A stretch of DNA of 64,000 nucleotides from positions 11,799 through 75,798 of the forward strand of contig DASYAU010000149.1 in the NCBI GenBank assembly GCA_036501185.1, written 5' to 3'. The stretch is from Korobacter sp036501185 (GTDB lineage: Bacteria > Acidobacteriota > Terriglobia > Terriglobales > Acidobacteriaceae). Position numbers and translations under genes: made by a program. Positions 7,496 through 16,386 of this stretch are shown one piece after another (the stretch's first letter is position 1; every line of letters starts with the position of its first letter). The notes beneath the pieces were generated by a model, which did no database searches, had not been told where the DNA came from, and worked only from the letters and a program-made list of their open reading frames with translations.

Positions 7496-9607
7496 TTACT
7501 GAGTTATATCTTTCGGACGCTCGAACGGTTTGTTGAGATATTTTCGAGCTTCGTCGAGCGCTCCCTGGGTGTTGTCGTTGGTTTGCAGAGCCTGGCGGTA
7601 GGAGTTCACCGCGCGTTCGCGCTGGCCGGTGATGTCGAAGATCTTGCCGAGCTGGATGTATGCCCAGACCTCGGTCCAGCGCGGTTCGCCGTCGCCGTTG
7701 AGAGAGTCGCGGTATTCATTCGCCGCGGCCTGGTAGTTACGCTGGAGGTAGAAGACTTCGGCGATGCGGTAGTGCGCCAGCGAGCTGGCCTTCGCGATGG
7801 CGAGTGCCGACTGGAACTGGCGAAGCGCCTCGGCGAGGTCCCCTTGCTGTACCAGAGCCTGGCCGCGAAGAATCGCAGTGCGAATCTGGATGTCGCTGGA
7901 ATTCTTCAGGACGTGATCGTTCGGGTCGATGGTGATGCGGCGCGGCTTGCCGTAGGTTTCAATCGCATACGGCGAGTTGGTGCCAACCACCTCGATGGTT
8001 TTCAACTCAGTCTGGCCATCGGTATCGACCTTCACTTCCACAGGCATGTGGAAGAGATCGAGGTCCTGCGTGATCTCGCCGACGATGCGGAAGCCCTTGC
8101 CGTTGCCCATGCGGTAGATGGTGTACTTGTCCTTGAATTCCGGCGCGCTGGTCGAATCGACCCACTGCGAGAAGAACCAGGTGAGCTTGTCTCCGAGGAC
8201 TTTTTCGCAGACTTCGCGGAACTGGTCCACGCTCACCGATTGCATGGAGTACTGCTGTGCGAAGGTGCGCATGGCGGTATTGAACTTCGAGTCGCCAAGC
8301 ACGAAGCGCAGCATGTGGAGAATCATGGCGCCTTTATCGGTGACCACCGACTGGAATTCAGGCGAGAACGTGTCAAGCGAGCCGACGCTGCTGAGAGGAA
8401 CTGTTTGGTAGGCGAGCGCGCCTACCGACATGTCTTTAATCGCCTCCTGAAAGCCGGCTTCACCAACAAGGTGCTCGATGTAGAGGGCCTCGGTGTAACG
8501 CGCGAAGCCGTCATTCAGCCACCAATCGTTCTTGCTCGCGGGGCTGACCTGGACGCCCCACCATTGATGCGCGATGGTGTTCGCGAGCAGGCGATAGTTG
8601 GTTTTTTCGGTGATGTTATGTGCGGCGAGGGCAGCGATTTCAGGGGCCCAAGCAGAGGGCACCGTGTCGTCAGGCAACTCGACAACACTTAGCGTGCTGG
8701 AAACCGGCGGAGCGAATAGCGTGATGTCGAAGAAGAGTTCCTTCGTCGCAGTGGAGGCGTATTCCTGCGCGAACTGCTTCTTGTCAGGCAGTGTGTAGAC
8801 GGTGAGGTTCAGGCCGCCTTCGCTGCTGACGGTCTTTACGAACTTCCCCGCGATGATCGTGCCGGGGAAGCTCGGCTTGTCCCATGTGAAGGTGACACTG
8901 TGCATGCCGGCGGGCTCGGACTTAGCAGCTTCCTTTTTCTCGAGTTCGCGGCGCGGATTGCCTAACTGCCGGCGCGACTTTGAAGCTGTGGTCTCGTGCG
9001 TCTCCTTGCGGGGTTCCTCGGACGCACCGGAAAACGGCTGACCCGGCGATTGCTTGCCGCTTCCGATGATTTCAAAATCCTGCGGCGCGGTGATAGTGAT
9101 GGTCGCCGTAAACCGGTTGATTCCGTAATTCGACATGGGGAACCAGCGCGCCGGATAAAGCAGGTAGGTGATGTCATTGCCGATATAGGCGAGCTTGAGG
9201 CCCTGCACAGGGCTATCGTCCGCGCTCTGTAGCGTGCCTTCGTAGTCAAATGTGAGGGCGGTGCTCTGGCCCTTCGGCAATCCATTTGGCAGGGCGACTC
9301 GTACGGTGTTGTCTTGCGAGACGCGCTCTGCCTGGAGTTCCTGGCCCTTGTCATCGGCGACGTGGGTTACGCGTAGGGCGTTGTTCAGCTCGAACGTAGC
9401 AGTCGCCAAGTCTTCAAGAGCGGTGAATTTCACCGTTGTATGCGCCGTAAGCTTATGGGTGACTGGCTGTATCTGCGCGTCGATTACGTAGTCGTCGACG
9501 TGAAGGCGGATTTTTTCCGGCGCCGCATAGAGCGGCAGGGAAGCGACAAGGATGACGGCGGCGATAAGACCAACTGCGCGACGAGTGAGTCGCCTTGCGG
9601 ATTGCAT
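7496..9607 (-). CDS. secreted M1-aminopeptidase-like protein with degenerate zinc site and C-terminal TPRs
   Basis: A 703-residue exported protein with a signal peptide at 1-28. A Peptidase M1 N-terminal beta domain is followed by a gluzincin-like domain recognisable by AHQWWG and WLNDGFARY. The zinc-site HEXXH motif reads NTIAH at residues 343-347. The first zinc His is Asn, the catalytic Glu is Thr, and the third ligand (family NEGFA) is Asp366. No GxMEN motif is seen. Hydrolysis is therefore unlikely. Residues about 590-690 hold TPR repeats (LAHYRIAEVFYLQRNYQAA). A lysine- and arginine-rich insert lies at about 197-232. CACACT lies seven bases before the ATG, a weak version of the -10 layout seen elsewhere here. 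It may serve as a periplasmic scaffold or binding protein, which is inference. Confidence 0.85.
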   Translation of the reverse strand: MQSARRLTRRAVGLIAAVILVASLPLYAAPEKIRLHVDDYVIDAQIQPVTHKLTAHTTVKFTALEDLATATFELNNALRVTHVADDKGQELQAERVSQDNTVRVALPNGLPKGQSTALTFDYEGTLQSADDSPVQGLKLAYIGNDITYLLYPARWFPMSNYGINRFTATITITAPQDFEIIGSGKQSPGQPFSGASEEPRKETHETTASKSRRQLGNPRRELEKKEAAKSEPAGMHSVTFTWDKPSFPGTIIAGKFVKTVSSEGGLNLTVYTLPDKKQFAQEYASTATKELFFDITLFAPPVSSTLSVVELPDDTVPSAWAPEIAALAAHNITEKTNYRLLANTIAHQWWGVQVSPASKNDWWLNDGFARYTEALYIEHLVGEAGFQEAIKDMSVGALAYQTVPLSSVGSLDTFSPEFQSVVTDKGAMILHMLRFVLGDSKFNTAMRTFAQQYSMQSVSVDQFREVCEKVLGDKLTWFFSQWVDSTSAPEFKDKYTIYRMGNGKGFRIVGEITQDLDLFHMPVEVKVDTDGQTELKTIEVVGTNSPYAIETYGKPRRITIDPNDHVLKNSSDIQIRTAILRGQALVQQGDLAEALRQFQSALAIAKASSLAHYRIAEVFYLQRNYQAAANEYRDSLNGDGEPRWTEVWAYIQLGKIFDITGQRERAVNSYRQALQTNDNTQGALDEARKYLNKPFERPKDITQ

Positions 9608-9676
9608 GGGGAACAGTGTGTGCTCCTGCTGAACTTCTTACTCGATGAAAAATCTACACGAAAAGATGCGTATACC

Positions 9677-10828
9677 TCAATTTGACTTCGACTCGATCGC
9701 GCCCAAAACGGCTTTCGCCGCACGTTCTGCAGCCGATTCCGTGGCCCGCCCCGCCTGCAAGTGGCTGCGAACTTCAGCCAGATCGCGCTTCACCTGCTCT
9801 CGGCGGGCACCGATTTCCATCAATGCTTTGACCTCGGCAACAACGTTGGTGGCTGTGAAGTTCCCCTGCACCAGCTCGCGGACGATTTCGCGTTCGGCAA
9901 TGACGTTCGGCATGGCGAAATGTGAAAGCTTTACGAGACGACGGCCCAGCTTCCAACTGAGCGGCGAGACCCGGTAAACCATGACGAACGGCGTGCCCAG
10001 CACAGCCGCTTCGACCGTGGCAGTGCCGCTGGCCACCATGGCTGCGCGACATTGCACAAGGGTTTGACGAGCATCGTTGGTTAAGGTGATACGCGGGGTA
10101 GCGGGAATTCGCTGTAACTGCGATCGCAGCCAGTCCTCCTCCAGGGTTGACGCCACCGGGAGGAGGTACTCGTAGCCTGAACCGAGGATTTTCGCGGCTT
10201 CCAGCAGCGTCGGCAGGATCATCTGGACCTCTTTGCGCCGGCTGCCAGGAAGAATGCCGACCCATGCCTTGGCGGGATCGAGACCGTACTGGCCAGCGAA
10301 TTCGGCGCGAGGCTCCGCTCCAACCGTGAGTTCAGCAAGCGGGTGCCCCGTGAATTCAGCGGCCACACCGTGGTCGCGATAGAACTGCTCCTCAAAAGGG
10401 AAGATCACCAGCATCTTCTTCACGTAGCGTTGGACGAGCTTGATCCGCCCGCGACGCCACGCCCACAGTTGTGGGCTGACATAGTAAACGATCGGAATTC
10501 CCCGGGCATGCAGCGCTTTGGCGAGGCGGAAGTGGAAGTCGGGAAAATCAATGAGGACGGCGACATCGGGCTGACGGCGATCAGCTTCGCGAAGCAGTTT
10601 GTGAAACTCGCGGTAGATGCGCGGAAGGTGGGTTGCGACCTCGGCAATGCCCACGACGGCGACGTCTTTCGAGTGAACGATAATCTCGCAACCTGCGGCA
10701 TGCATGCGTTCCCCGCCCAGGCCAAAAGCTTCCACCGGCGAAGGCGAAATGCGCTTCAGCGCGTCGAGAAGCGCGGCGCCATACATTTCGCCGGAAGCTT
10801 CTCCGGCGGAGATGAGCACTTTGGGCAT
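9677..10828 (-). CDS. lpxB: lipid-A-disaccharide synthase
   Basis: A 383-residue GT19 glycosyltransferase. It joins UDP-2,3-diacylglucosamine and lipid X to form the lipid A disaccharide at the inner membrane. Family features are the N-terminal SAGEASGEMYGAALLDAL, the central FPDFHFRLAK and YYVSPQLWAWR, and the donor-site ILPGSRRKEV and ASGTATVEAA stretches. The start is ATG 10828, where family similarity begins; a longer reading from 10900 adds a non-conserved tail. There is no Shine-Dalgarno sequence, and TACACT lies eight bases upstream. It is divergent from the STAS gene. No other lpx genes are visible. Confidence 0.96.
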   Translation of the reverse strand: MPKVLISAGEASGEMYGAALLDALKRISPSPVEAFGLGGERMHAAGCEIIVHSKDVAVVGIAEVATHLPRIYREFHKLLREADRRQPDVAVLIDFPDFHFRLAKALHARGIPIVYYVSPQLWAWRRGRIKLVQRYVKKMLVIFPFEEQFYRDHGVAAEFTGHPLAELTVGAEPRAEFAGQYGLDPAKAWVGILPGSRRKEVQMILPTLLEAAKILGSGYEYLLPVASTLEEDWLRSQLQRIPATPRITLTNDARQTLVQCRAAMVASGTATVEAAVLGTPFVMVYRVSPLSWKLGRRLVKLSHFAMPNVIAEREIVRELVQGNFTATNVVAEVKALMEIGARREQVKRDLAEVRSHLQAGRATESAAERAAKAVLGAIESKSN

Positions 10829-10836
10829 GCAGAAGC

Positions 10837-10842
10837 AGTGTA
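10837..10842 (-). promoter_or_regulatory. -10 element close to the lpxB start
   Basis: On the minus strand TACACT is followed by eight bases and ATG 10828. This is the same layout as in front of nadE. The -35 region is weak. Confidence 0.4.
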
Positions 10843-10851
10843 ACGGGTGAT

Positions 10852-10894
10852 GCGAATTTTCGTCGCCAATCGGCGCTGGTCGTGCGAAAATCGC
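10852..10894. repeat. imperfect inverted repeat between lpxB and the STAS gene
   Basis: GCGAATTTTCG (10852-10862) is complementary, with one bulged base, to CGAAAATCGC (10885-10894). Between them CGCC (10864-10867) pairs with GGCG (10872-10875). It could be a regulator site or a structured leader of the STAS gene. Confidence 0.4.
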
Positions 10895-10930
10895 GCCCAC
10901 AACTCTCCCGAAAGCAAAACAGGATCTGCG

Positions 10931-11281
10931 ATGTCAGAAAAAGCGGCAGCTAGTGGTTTGTCCGTTAAGTCGCGCGGCGATGGCGGCGTTGTCACAGTTC
11001 GTTGCACTGGACGCCTGGTGCTTGGCACGAACGAAATCCTCTATAACGAGGTCCACCGGTTGCTTCCCGAGGCGCGGGAAATAGTGATCGACTGCGCTGA
11101 ACTGACGCGCATGGACAGTACCGGCCTGGGCACGCTCGTTCGGCTCTATGTGTCGGCCAAAAGCAAGGGCGTGCCGCTGATCTTGGTGGATATGGGCCCG
11201 TCGATCCGGCACTTGCTCGGCATCACGCAACTTTTCGACGTCTTGACCACCATCGGCGAAAGCGGAATCAAAATGATGTGA
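10931..11281 (+). CDS. STAS-domain anti-sigma factor antagonist
   Basis: A 116-residue single STAS domain of the SpoIIAA/RsbV type. Such proteins bind an anti-sigma kinase and are switched off by phosphorylation at the DSxG loop. That loop is seen here as MDSTGLGTL, with Ser and Thr available. AGGA at 10921-10924 precedes ATG 10931; a longer reading from 10847 has no ribosome site. No kinase or sigma factor is adjacent, so its partner must lie elsewhere. It is divergent from lpxB. Confidence 0.85.
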   Translation: MSEKAAASGLSVKSRGDGGVVTVRCTGRLVLGTNEILYNEVHRLLPEAREIVIDCAELTRMDSTGLGTLVRLYVSAKSKGVPLILVDMGPSIRHLLGITQLFDVLTTIGESGIKMM

Positions 11282-11301
11282 ACCGGCCAAGATGCGCCGG
11301 T
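11282..11301 (+). terminator. weak hairpin between convergent STAS and amidohydrolase genes
   Basis: ACCGGC (11282-11287) and GCCGGT (11296-11301) enclose an 8-base loop. A pyrimidine-rich but interrupted tail follows. Confidence 0.3.
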
Positions 11302-11314
11302 AGTTCCTCGTCTC

Positions 11315-12577
11315 TCACTTCTTGTAAACCACACCATCCTTCATCACGAACGAGACGTGTTGCAGCACGCTGATGTCCTGTAGCGGATCGCCTGGAACGG
11401 CCACGATATCCGCGTAATAGCCTTTTTCCAGCGAACCAATCTGTCCTTCCCAACCCAATAATTTCGCCCCGTTGATGAGGTCTGCCTGCAGCGCGGCAAG
11501 CTGCGACATCCCGTGCTCCACCATGAGAACGAACTCGCGTGCCTGCGTGCCATGCGGGAAGGGACCGACGTCCGTGCCCAGGGCCATGGGAACTCCAGCG
11601 GCGACCTGCTTCTTGAACTCCGCATATTTCGCGTCAAGCATGGTGCGGTCGTTCCATCCCGGCGCGCCGGCGCCAGATTTGTTCGCGAAGAACTCAAAGA
11701 TGGTCAACGTGGGCACGGCGAAGATGCCTTTCTCCTTCATGAGCCGAACAGTTTCATCGCTCAGCTGGTTAGCGTGATCGATGGACGCGACCCCGGCTTG
11801 CGCAGCATAGAGTGTCCCAGGCTCGCAGGTGGCGTGGACCGCGACCTTGCGCCCGGTGCGGGCAGCTTCTTTCACCGCCGCTTCGAGTTGCGCTTCGGTG
11901 TACTGATAGGGCGCGTGGAGCTGTCCATTGCTGAATTCGTCGTGACCGGTTTCGTAAATCTTGGTGAAGTCGGCTCCTTCCTTAACCTGCTCGCGCATCA
12001 CTGCGATGAGTTCGTCCACGTTGTTCGCGTAATCGGCATTGGCCAGCACGTGTTGTGCGGGGTTGTAGCCGATGGCGTCTTCGTGCCCGCCGAGGATATT
12101 GATGGCGTTCCCACTGATTCGGAGGCGAGGACCGGGGATCAGTCCCTTGTTGATGGCGTCGCGAACCGCGGTATCGGCCGATCCGGCGCCTTCGGTGCCC
12201 ATGTCGCGCTCCGCAGTGAAGCCGGCCATCAAGTCATCTTTAGCCGCCAAGGTGGCCGTGATCACGCGCTGCGGCACCGACTCTTGCACGGTCTGCAAAT
12301 CCTCGGCGCCGGGATGGAGGAAGAGATGGATGTGCGCGTCAATCAGCCCGGGCAGCAGCGTGCGGTCGCCCAGATCGATGACTTGTGCGCCCGCCGGATG
12401 CTGCACGGAGGTCCCGACTTCAGCGATGCGGTCGCCCTGGATCAATACTTCGCCGGGCTTGATCATGTGTCCGGTTTTCACGTCGAGGAGCCGCGCCGCG
12501 TGCAGGACGATGGGTGGATTATTTTGCGCGAAGGAGGGAGCGGTGAGTAGAAAGAGCGCAATTAGGATGCGTTTCAT
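11315..12577 (-). CDS. secreted amidohydrolase (imidazolonepropionase/prolidase-like)
   Basis: A 420-residue metal-dependent hydrolase with a signal peptide (1-18, MKRILIALFLLTAPSFAQ). The TIM-barrel amidohydrolase metal motifs are present: DAHIH after strand 1, AVHATCEPG, SIDHA and GTDVG. The FTKIYETG segment has a Lys where the family often carries a carbamylated bridging lysine. Members cleave Xaa-Pro dipeptides or cyclic amides; the substrate cannot be read from sequence. TAGCAT lies nine bases before the ATG on the minus strand, a possible short-leader promoter. Confidence 0.85.
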   Translation of the reverse strand: MKRILIALFLLTAPSFAQNNPPIVLHAARLLDVKTGHMIKPGEVLIQGDRIAEVGTSVQHPAGAQVIDLGDRTLLPGLIDAHIHLFLHPGAEDLQTVQESVPQRVITATLAAKDDLMAGFTAERDMGTEGAGSADTAVRDAINKGLIPGPRLRISGNAINILGGHEDAIGYNPAQHVLANADYANNVDELIAVMREQVKEGADFTKIYETGHDEFSNGQLHAPYQYTEAQLEAAVKEAARTGRKVAVHATCEPGTLYAAQAGVASIDHANQLSDETVRLMKEKGIFAVPTLTIFEFFANKSGAGAPGWNDRTMLDAKYAEFKKQVAAGVPMALGTDVGPFPHGTQAREFVLMVEHGMSQLAALQADLINGAKLLGWEGQIGSLEKGYYADIVAVPGDPLQDISVLQHVSFVMKDGVVYKK

Positions 12578-12873
12578 GACGCAGGGATGCTAGCACCGGC
12601 AGGCTTCGAGTTCCAGATGCTGGGCTGCGGCGCGTTTCAAATGACTCATTGGACTGTTCCAACTCACAGGACGGAGGTTGACGCTTCTTTAATATTCTTC
12701 GAGCGCGACTGCTGGACATGCAAAGCCGCGAGTTGGTAATCTCAATAGCGCACACGAAGGGTGCACCCCGTCCGCGGAAAGGGAATATCCCACCTTTGCT
12801 GCTTTGCCTTTACAAAAACCACTCTCTTCTTGCCCGACGAAGCGGATCGCGGGCCGTATAGAAGGAGTGAGTT
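12578..12873. other. intergenic region before the ankyrin gene
   Basis: About 296 bases lie between divergent genes and no gene is seen. A perfect 10-bp palindrome, GGGTGCACCC, lies at 12759-12768. TTGACG at 12678-12683 has no matching -10. AAGGAG at 12862-12867 is the ribosome site of the ankyrin gene. Confidence 0.4.
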
Positions 12874-14445
12874 ATGTCACCTCGCGAACTACCCGCGCGC
12901 CCCAACCTTGAACATCTGAAAAACCAGGCCCGCACGTTATTGGACGAGGCGCTTGCCTCCGATGCGTCCGCCCTTGCCCGCTTTTCGAACGCCGGCGTCA
13001 CCGACACGCCCAAGCTCGCCGACGCCTTACACGTGATCGCACGAGAATACGGTTTTGAAACCTGGCCCAAGCTGAAGGCGCATGTGGAAGCCGCGTCCGA
13101 AGACCCGGTAGAAGCTTTGGCGTCGGCGATCAGGGCAAACGACGGCGCGCTCGTGCGAACGGTGCTATCGCGGCATGGGGCAGTTCTGAAACCGTTACTG
13201 AATGACCCGCTGCCCGGACTAGGCTTCGACGCGACAGCGGTAGTGGCGGCATCGCATCGCGAGAATCGCGAGATGATGGATGCGCTGCTGGACGCCGGCG
13301 CGGACATCAATTCGCGTTCAAGGTGGTGGGCTGGAGGGTATGGCGTCCTCGATGCATGTGGTGGCGAGTTCGCCGAATACCTGCTTTCGCGCGGGGCGAA
13401 GCTCGATGCCCACGCGGCAGCGCGCTTCGGCAAAATCGACGCGCTTCGCACCATGCTCGCGCACGATCCGCAACTAGTTCATGCACGCGGGGGTGACGGG
13501 CAACTGCCGCTGCACTTCGCCGCCACGCTTGAGATCGCCAAGCTGCTGCTGGAGAACGGCGCGGAAATCGATGCGCGCGACATCGACCACGAGTCCACAG
13601 CGGCGCAGTATATGGCCTGCTTTGGCCGCTACGAGAGCTCACCAAAAGACGACCGCCATGAGATCGTGCGGTACCTTCTCTCACGCGGTGCACAGCCCGA
13701 CATCCTGATGGCTGCGGCCGTTGGCGAGCGTGCTCTCGTGGAGCGCCTGCTCAACGAAGATCCTGATAATGCGAAGTTCACGGCAAGCGAAAAATACTTT
13801 CCCAAGCGCGATCCGAAATCCGGAGGCTGCATTTACATCTACGGCTTCGGCATCACGCAAACCCCGCACGCACTGGCAAGGAAGTTCGGGCACCACGAAG
13901 TTTTCGAACTTCTGATGCAGCGCAGCGCACCGTGGCTGCGGTTGATCCAGGCGGCCGAGACCGGCGACGAAGCCATGGTGCGAAAAGTGATGGAGAAGCA
14001 TCCCGGGGTGGTCAACCGGTTGCCGGGGAATGCCGCGGTGCGGATCGTGAGTACGGCGATCCGAAACAACACGCAAGCCGTGGAATTGTTGATCGAGGCG
14101 GGATGGCCTACGAATCCGGCGCTGCCGGATAATGGGCAAACGGCCTTGCACTATGCGGCATGGCATGGCAATGCGGCGATGGTCCGCGTACTGCTCGCAA
14201 AAGGTGCAGAGGTGAATCGCCCGGAAACCCAGCACGGAGGTAATCCTCTGGGATGGGCACTGCACGGTTCATTGAATAGTTGGGAACGCAATAAAGGCGA
14301 CTACCCCGCTGTGGTGCGCGCGCTAGTCGCGGCGGGAGCTGTCCTGCCCAAGGAACAATTTCCGATAGAGCCTCCTGTGGAGCTCATGAAAATTCTTGCG
14401 GAGCACGGATTATTGAGCGCTGAATCTAGTCGGTGGCTGGGCTAA
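12874..14445 (+). CDS. ankyrin-repeat protein
   Basis: A 523-residue soluble protein. An N-terminal helical segment (LEHLKNQARTLLDEALASD) is followed by many ankyrin repeats. The clearest are DALLDAGADINSRSRWW, LPLHFAATLEIAKLLLENGA and TALHYAAWHGNAAMVRVLL. There is no signal peptide or membrane segment. Ankyrin repeats bind other proteins, and the partner is unknown. The start has a good ribosome site (AAGGAG, spacing 6). The last 20 bases overlap the 3' end of the convergent ABC transporter gene, so no terminator separates them. Confidence 0.88.
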   Translation: MSPRELPARPNLEHLKNQARTLLDEALASDASALARFSNAGVTDTPKLADALHVIAREYGFETWPKLKAHVEAASEDPVEALASAIRANDGALVRTVLSRHGAVLKPLLNDPLPGLGFDATAVVAASHRENREMMDALLDAGADINSRSRWWAGGYGVLDACGGEFAEYLLSRGAKLDAHAAARFGKIDALRTMLAHDPQLVHARGGDGQLPLHFAATLEIAKLLLENGAEIDARDIDHESTAAQYMACFGRYESSPKDDRHEIVRYLLSRGAQPDILMAAAVGERALVERLLNEDPDNAKFTASEKYFPKRDPKSGGCIYIYGFGITQTPHALARKFGHHEVFELLMQRSAPWLRLIQAAETGDEAMVRKVMEKHPGVVNRLPGNAAVRIVSTAIRNNTQAVELLIEAGWPTNPALPDNGQTALHYAAWHGNAAMVRVLLAKGAEVNRPETQHGGNPLGWALHGSLNSWERNKGDYPAVVRALVAAGAVLPKEQFPIEPPVELMKILAEHGLLSAESSRWLG

Positions 14446-16294
14446 GCATAGGCGCCGATGTTGGCAACTCCTGGTCCTTGTACTGCAGCTGGTAGAGCTT
14501 GTAGTAGATACCGCGCTGGGCCAGGAGCTGCTGATGCGTCCCCATCTCCCGAACTTTGCCTTTGTGCATCACGAGGATTTTGTCGGCACGCTGAATAGTC
14601 GAGAGGCGGTGCGCGATGATCAGCGACGTGCGGCCTTCCACCAGTTTCGAAAGCGCCGCGCGTACGCGGAATTCCGTTTCGGTGTCGACGCTCGAAGTCG
14701 CCTCGTCAAGGATGAGGATCTTCGGATTGTGGGCCAGGGCGCGGGCAAAGGAGATGAGCTGTTTCTGCCCGGTGGAAAGCGTGCTGCCGCGCTCGTGAAC
14801 GCCTTGCGCGAAGCCTGCCGGCTGCGACTGGATGAACTCCAGCACGTTCACCTCTTCGGCGGCGCGCAGCATGTGTTCTTCGGTGATCCAGTCGGTCCCG
14901 AGGCGGATGTTCTCTCCGATCGTGCCGGTGAAGAGGAACGGATCCTGTAACACCACCCCGAAGCGGCGGCGGAGATTGCCAAGCGCCATCTCGCGGATGT
15001 CGACGCCATCAATCTTGATCGCGCCCTGCTGCACGTCGTAGTAGCGCAGAAGCAGCGATATCAGCGTCGTCTTGCCAGCGCCGGTGTGGCCGACCACGGC
15101 GACAGTCTCGCCGGGCTCAAGCGCGAAACTCACGTCGCGCAACACCCAATCCCACTCGTCGCTCTTGTTGGGATCCTTGCGATAGGCAAACCAGACGTTC
15201 TCGAACTGTATACGGCCCGGGCCCTCGACGATTGTGGGCTCAGCAACGTCTTCGATTTCATTCGGCGTATCAAGCAGCTTGAAGATGCGCTCGCACGCGG
15301 CCATCGCTTGCTGCACAAGGTTGTACTTTTCGCTGAAATCCTGGATCGGTCGAAAGATGCGCTGGGAGTACTGGATGAAGGCGACGAGCGCGCCCACCGT
15401 GGCAATTCCGTGCAACACGCGTCCCCCGCCGAACCAGATGACGCTCGCGATAGCAACGGCGGAGAGAAATTCTACGACGGGATAGTAGACCGCGTGCGCC
15501 AGGATGGCGTCCTTGAACGCATCCATGTGCGTGCGGTTAATCTCTTCGAACTGCTGGTACGACCGTTCTTCCCGGTTGAAAAGCTGCAGGACGACGATGC
15601 CGCTGATGTGCTCCTGCAAGTACGCGTTGATGCGTGCGATGGCGACGCGGATCTTGCGGTAGGCCTCGCGGACCACTCGCCGGAAGATGCTGGTCGCCCA
15701 AACGATGATGGGCAGCACTGCGAAGACAATGAGCGCCAGTTTCCAGTTCATGCGCAACATAACGAACATGATCCCGGAGAGCACGAAGACGTCTTCCACG
15801 ATCGAGACCACGCCGGAGGTGAACATGTCGTTCAGCGCATCTACGTCGCTGGTAACCCGCGTCACGAGCCGGCCGACGGGATTGCGGTCGAAGAACGCGA
15901 TGTGCAGGCGCTGCAAGTGGCGGAAGAGTTCGGAGCGCAAGTCGAACATGGCTTTCTGCCCGACCCATTGCATGAGGTATGTCTGCGCGTACTCGAAGGC
16001 GAAGCTGAAGAGCTGAAGGACAACGTAAATGAGCGCGATCTGGCCGATCCCGACCATCGGCCGGCTGCTCAGAAAACGGTCGAGGAGATTCGGCGTCTGG
16101 TGACTGGATAAGTAGCGGTCAATGGCGACCTTAGTGAGATAGGGGCCAAGGATGTCGGCCATCGCCTTGAGAACGATGGCCGCAAGCGCGATGTAGACCT
16201 GGAACTGGTACGGGCTCAGATAGCTGAGCAGACGCCTGAGCAAGCGACTGTCGTATGCCTTCCCTAGTTGTTCTTCTTCGTTTTGAGGCGCCAT
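14426..16294 (-). CDS. ABC exporter, fused permease and ATPase (MsbA/MdlB-like)
   Basis: A 622-residue half transporter. Six transmembrane helices lie in residues about 30-320, with the nucleotide-binding domain at 360-600. Walker A is GHTGAGKT (402-409), the signature is LSTGQ (507-511), and Walker B ends in ILILDE (526-531). It is homodimeric or pairs with another half transporter. The class includes lipid A flippases and drug exporters, and the substrate is not evident. ATG 16294 starts the family-like sequence (MAPQNEEEQL). The frame stays open far upstream inside the ketosynthase gene, but that part is not real. It follows the ketosynthase on the same strand by 92 bases and has its own TATAAT at 16347-16352. 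Confidence 0.9.
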   Translation of the reverse strand: MAPQNEEEQLGKAYDSRLLRRLLSYLSPYQFQVYIALAAIVLKAMADILGPYLTKVAIDRYLSSHQTPNLLDRFLSSRPMVGIGQIALIYVVLQLFSFAFEYAQTYLMQWVGQKAMFDLRSELFRHLQRLHIAFFDRNPVGRLVTRVTSDVDALNDMFTSGVVSIVEDVFVLSGIMFVMLRMNWKLALIVFAVLPIIVWATSIFRRVVREAYRKIRVAIARINAYLQEHISGIVVLQLFNREERSYQQFEEINRTHMDAFKDAILAHAVYYPVVEFLSAVAIASVIWFGGGRVLHGIATVGALVAFIQYSQRIFRPIQDFSEKYNLVQQAMAACERIFKLLDTPNEIEDVAEPTIVEGPGRIQFENVWFAYRKDPNKSDEWDWVLRDVSFALEPGETVAVVGHTGAGKTTLISLLLRYYDVQQGAIKIDGVDIREMALGNLRRRFGVVLQDPFLFTGTIGENIRLGTDWITEEHMLRAAEEVNVLEFIQSQPAGFAQGVHERGSTLSTGQKQLISFARALAHNPKILILDEATSSVDTETEFRVRAALSKLVEGRTSLIIAHRLSTIQRADKILVMHKGKVREMGTHQQLLAQRGIYYKLYQLQYKDQELPTSAPMLSPATD

Positions 16295-16346
16295 GCAGCC
16301 TAGGCGGGCGCAAGTTTGCACCCGAATTCCAGATGTTCTCTTGAAA

Positions 16347-16352
16347 ATTATA
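16347..16352 (-). promoter_or_regulatory. -10 element upstream of the ABC exporter
   Basis: A perfect TATAAT on the minus strand lies about 52 bases before ATG 16294. The -35 position is poor. It could give expression independent of the upstream ketosynthase gene. Confidence 0.4.
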
Positions 16353-16386
16353 TAGACGCAGCGACGGTGTGCCCGGATGGAAAAGT

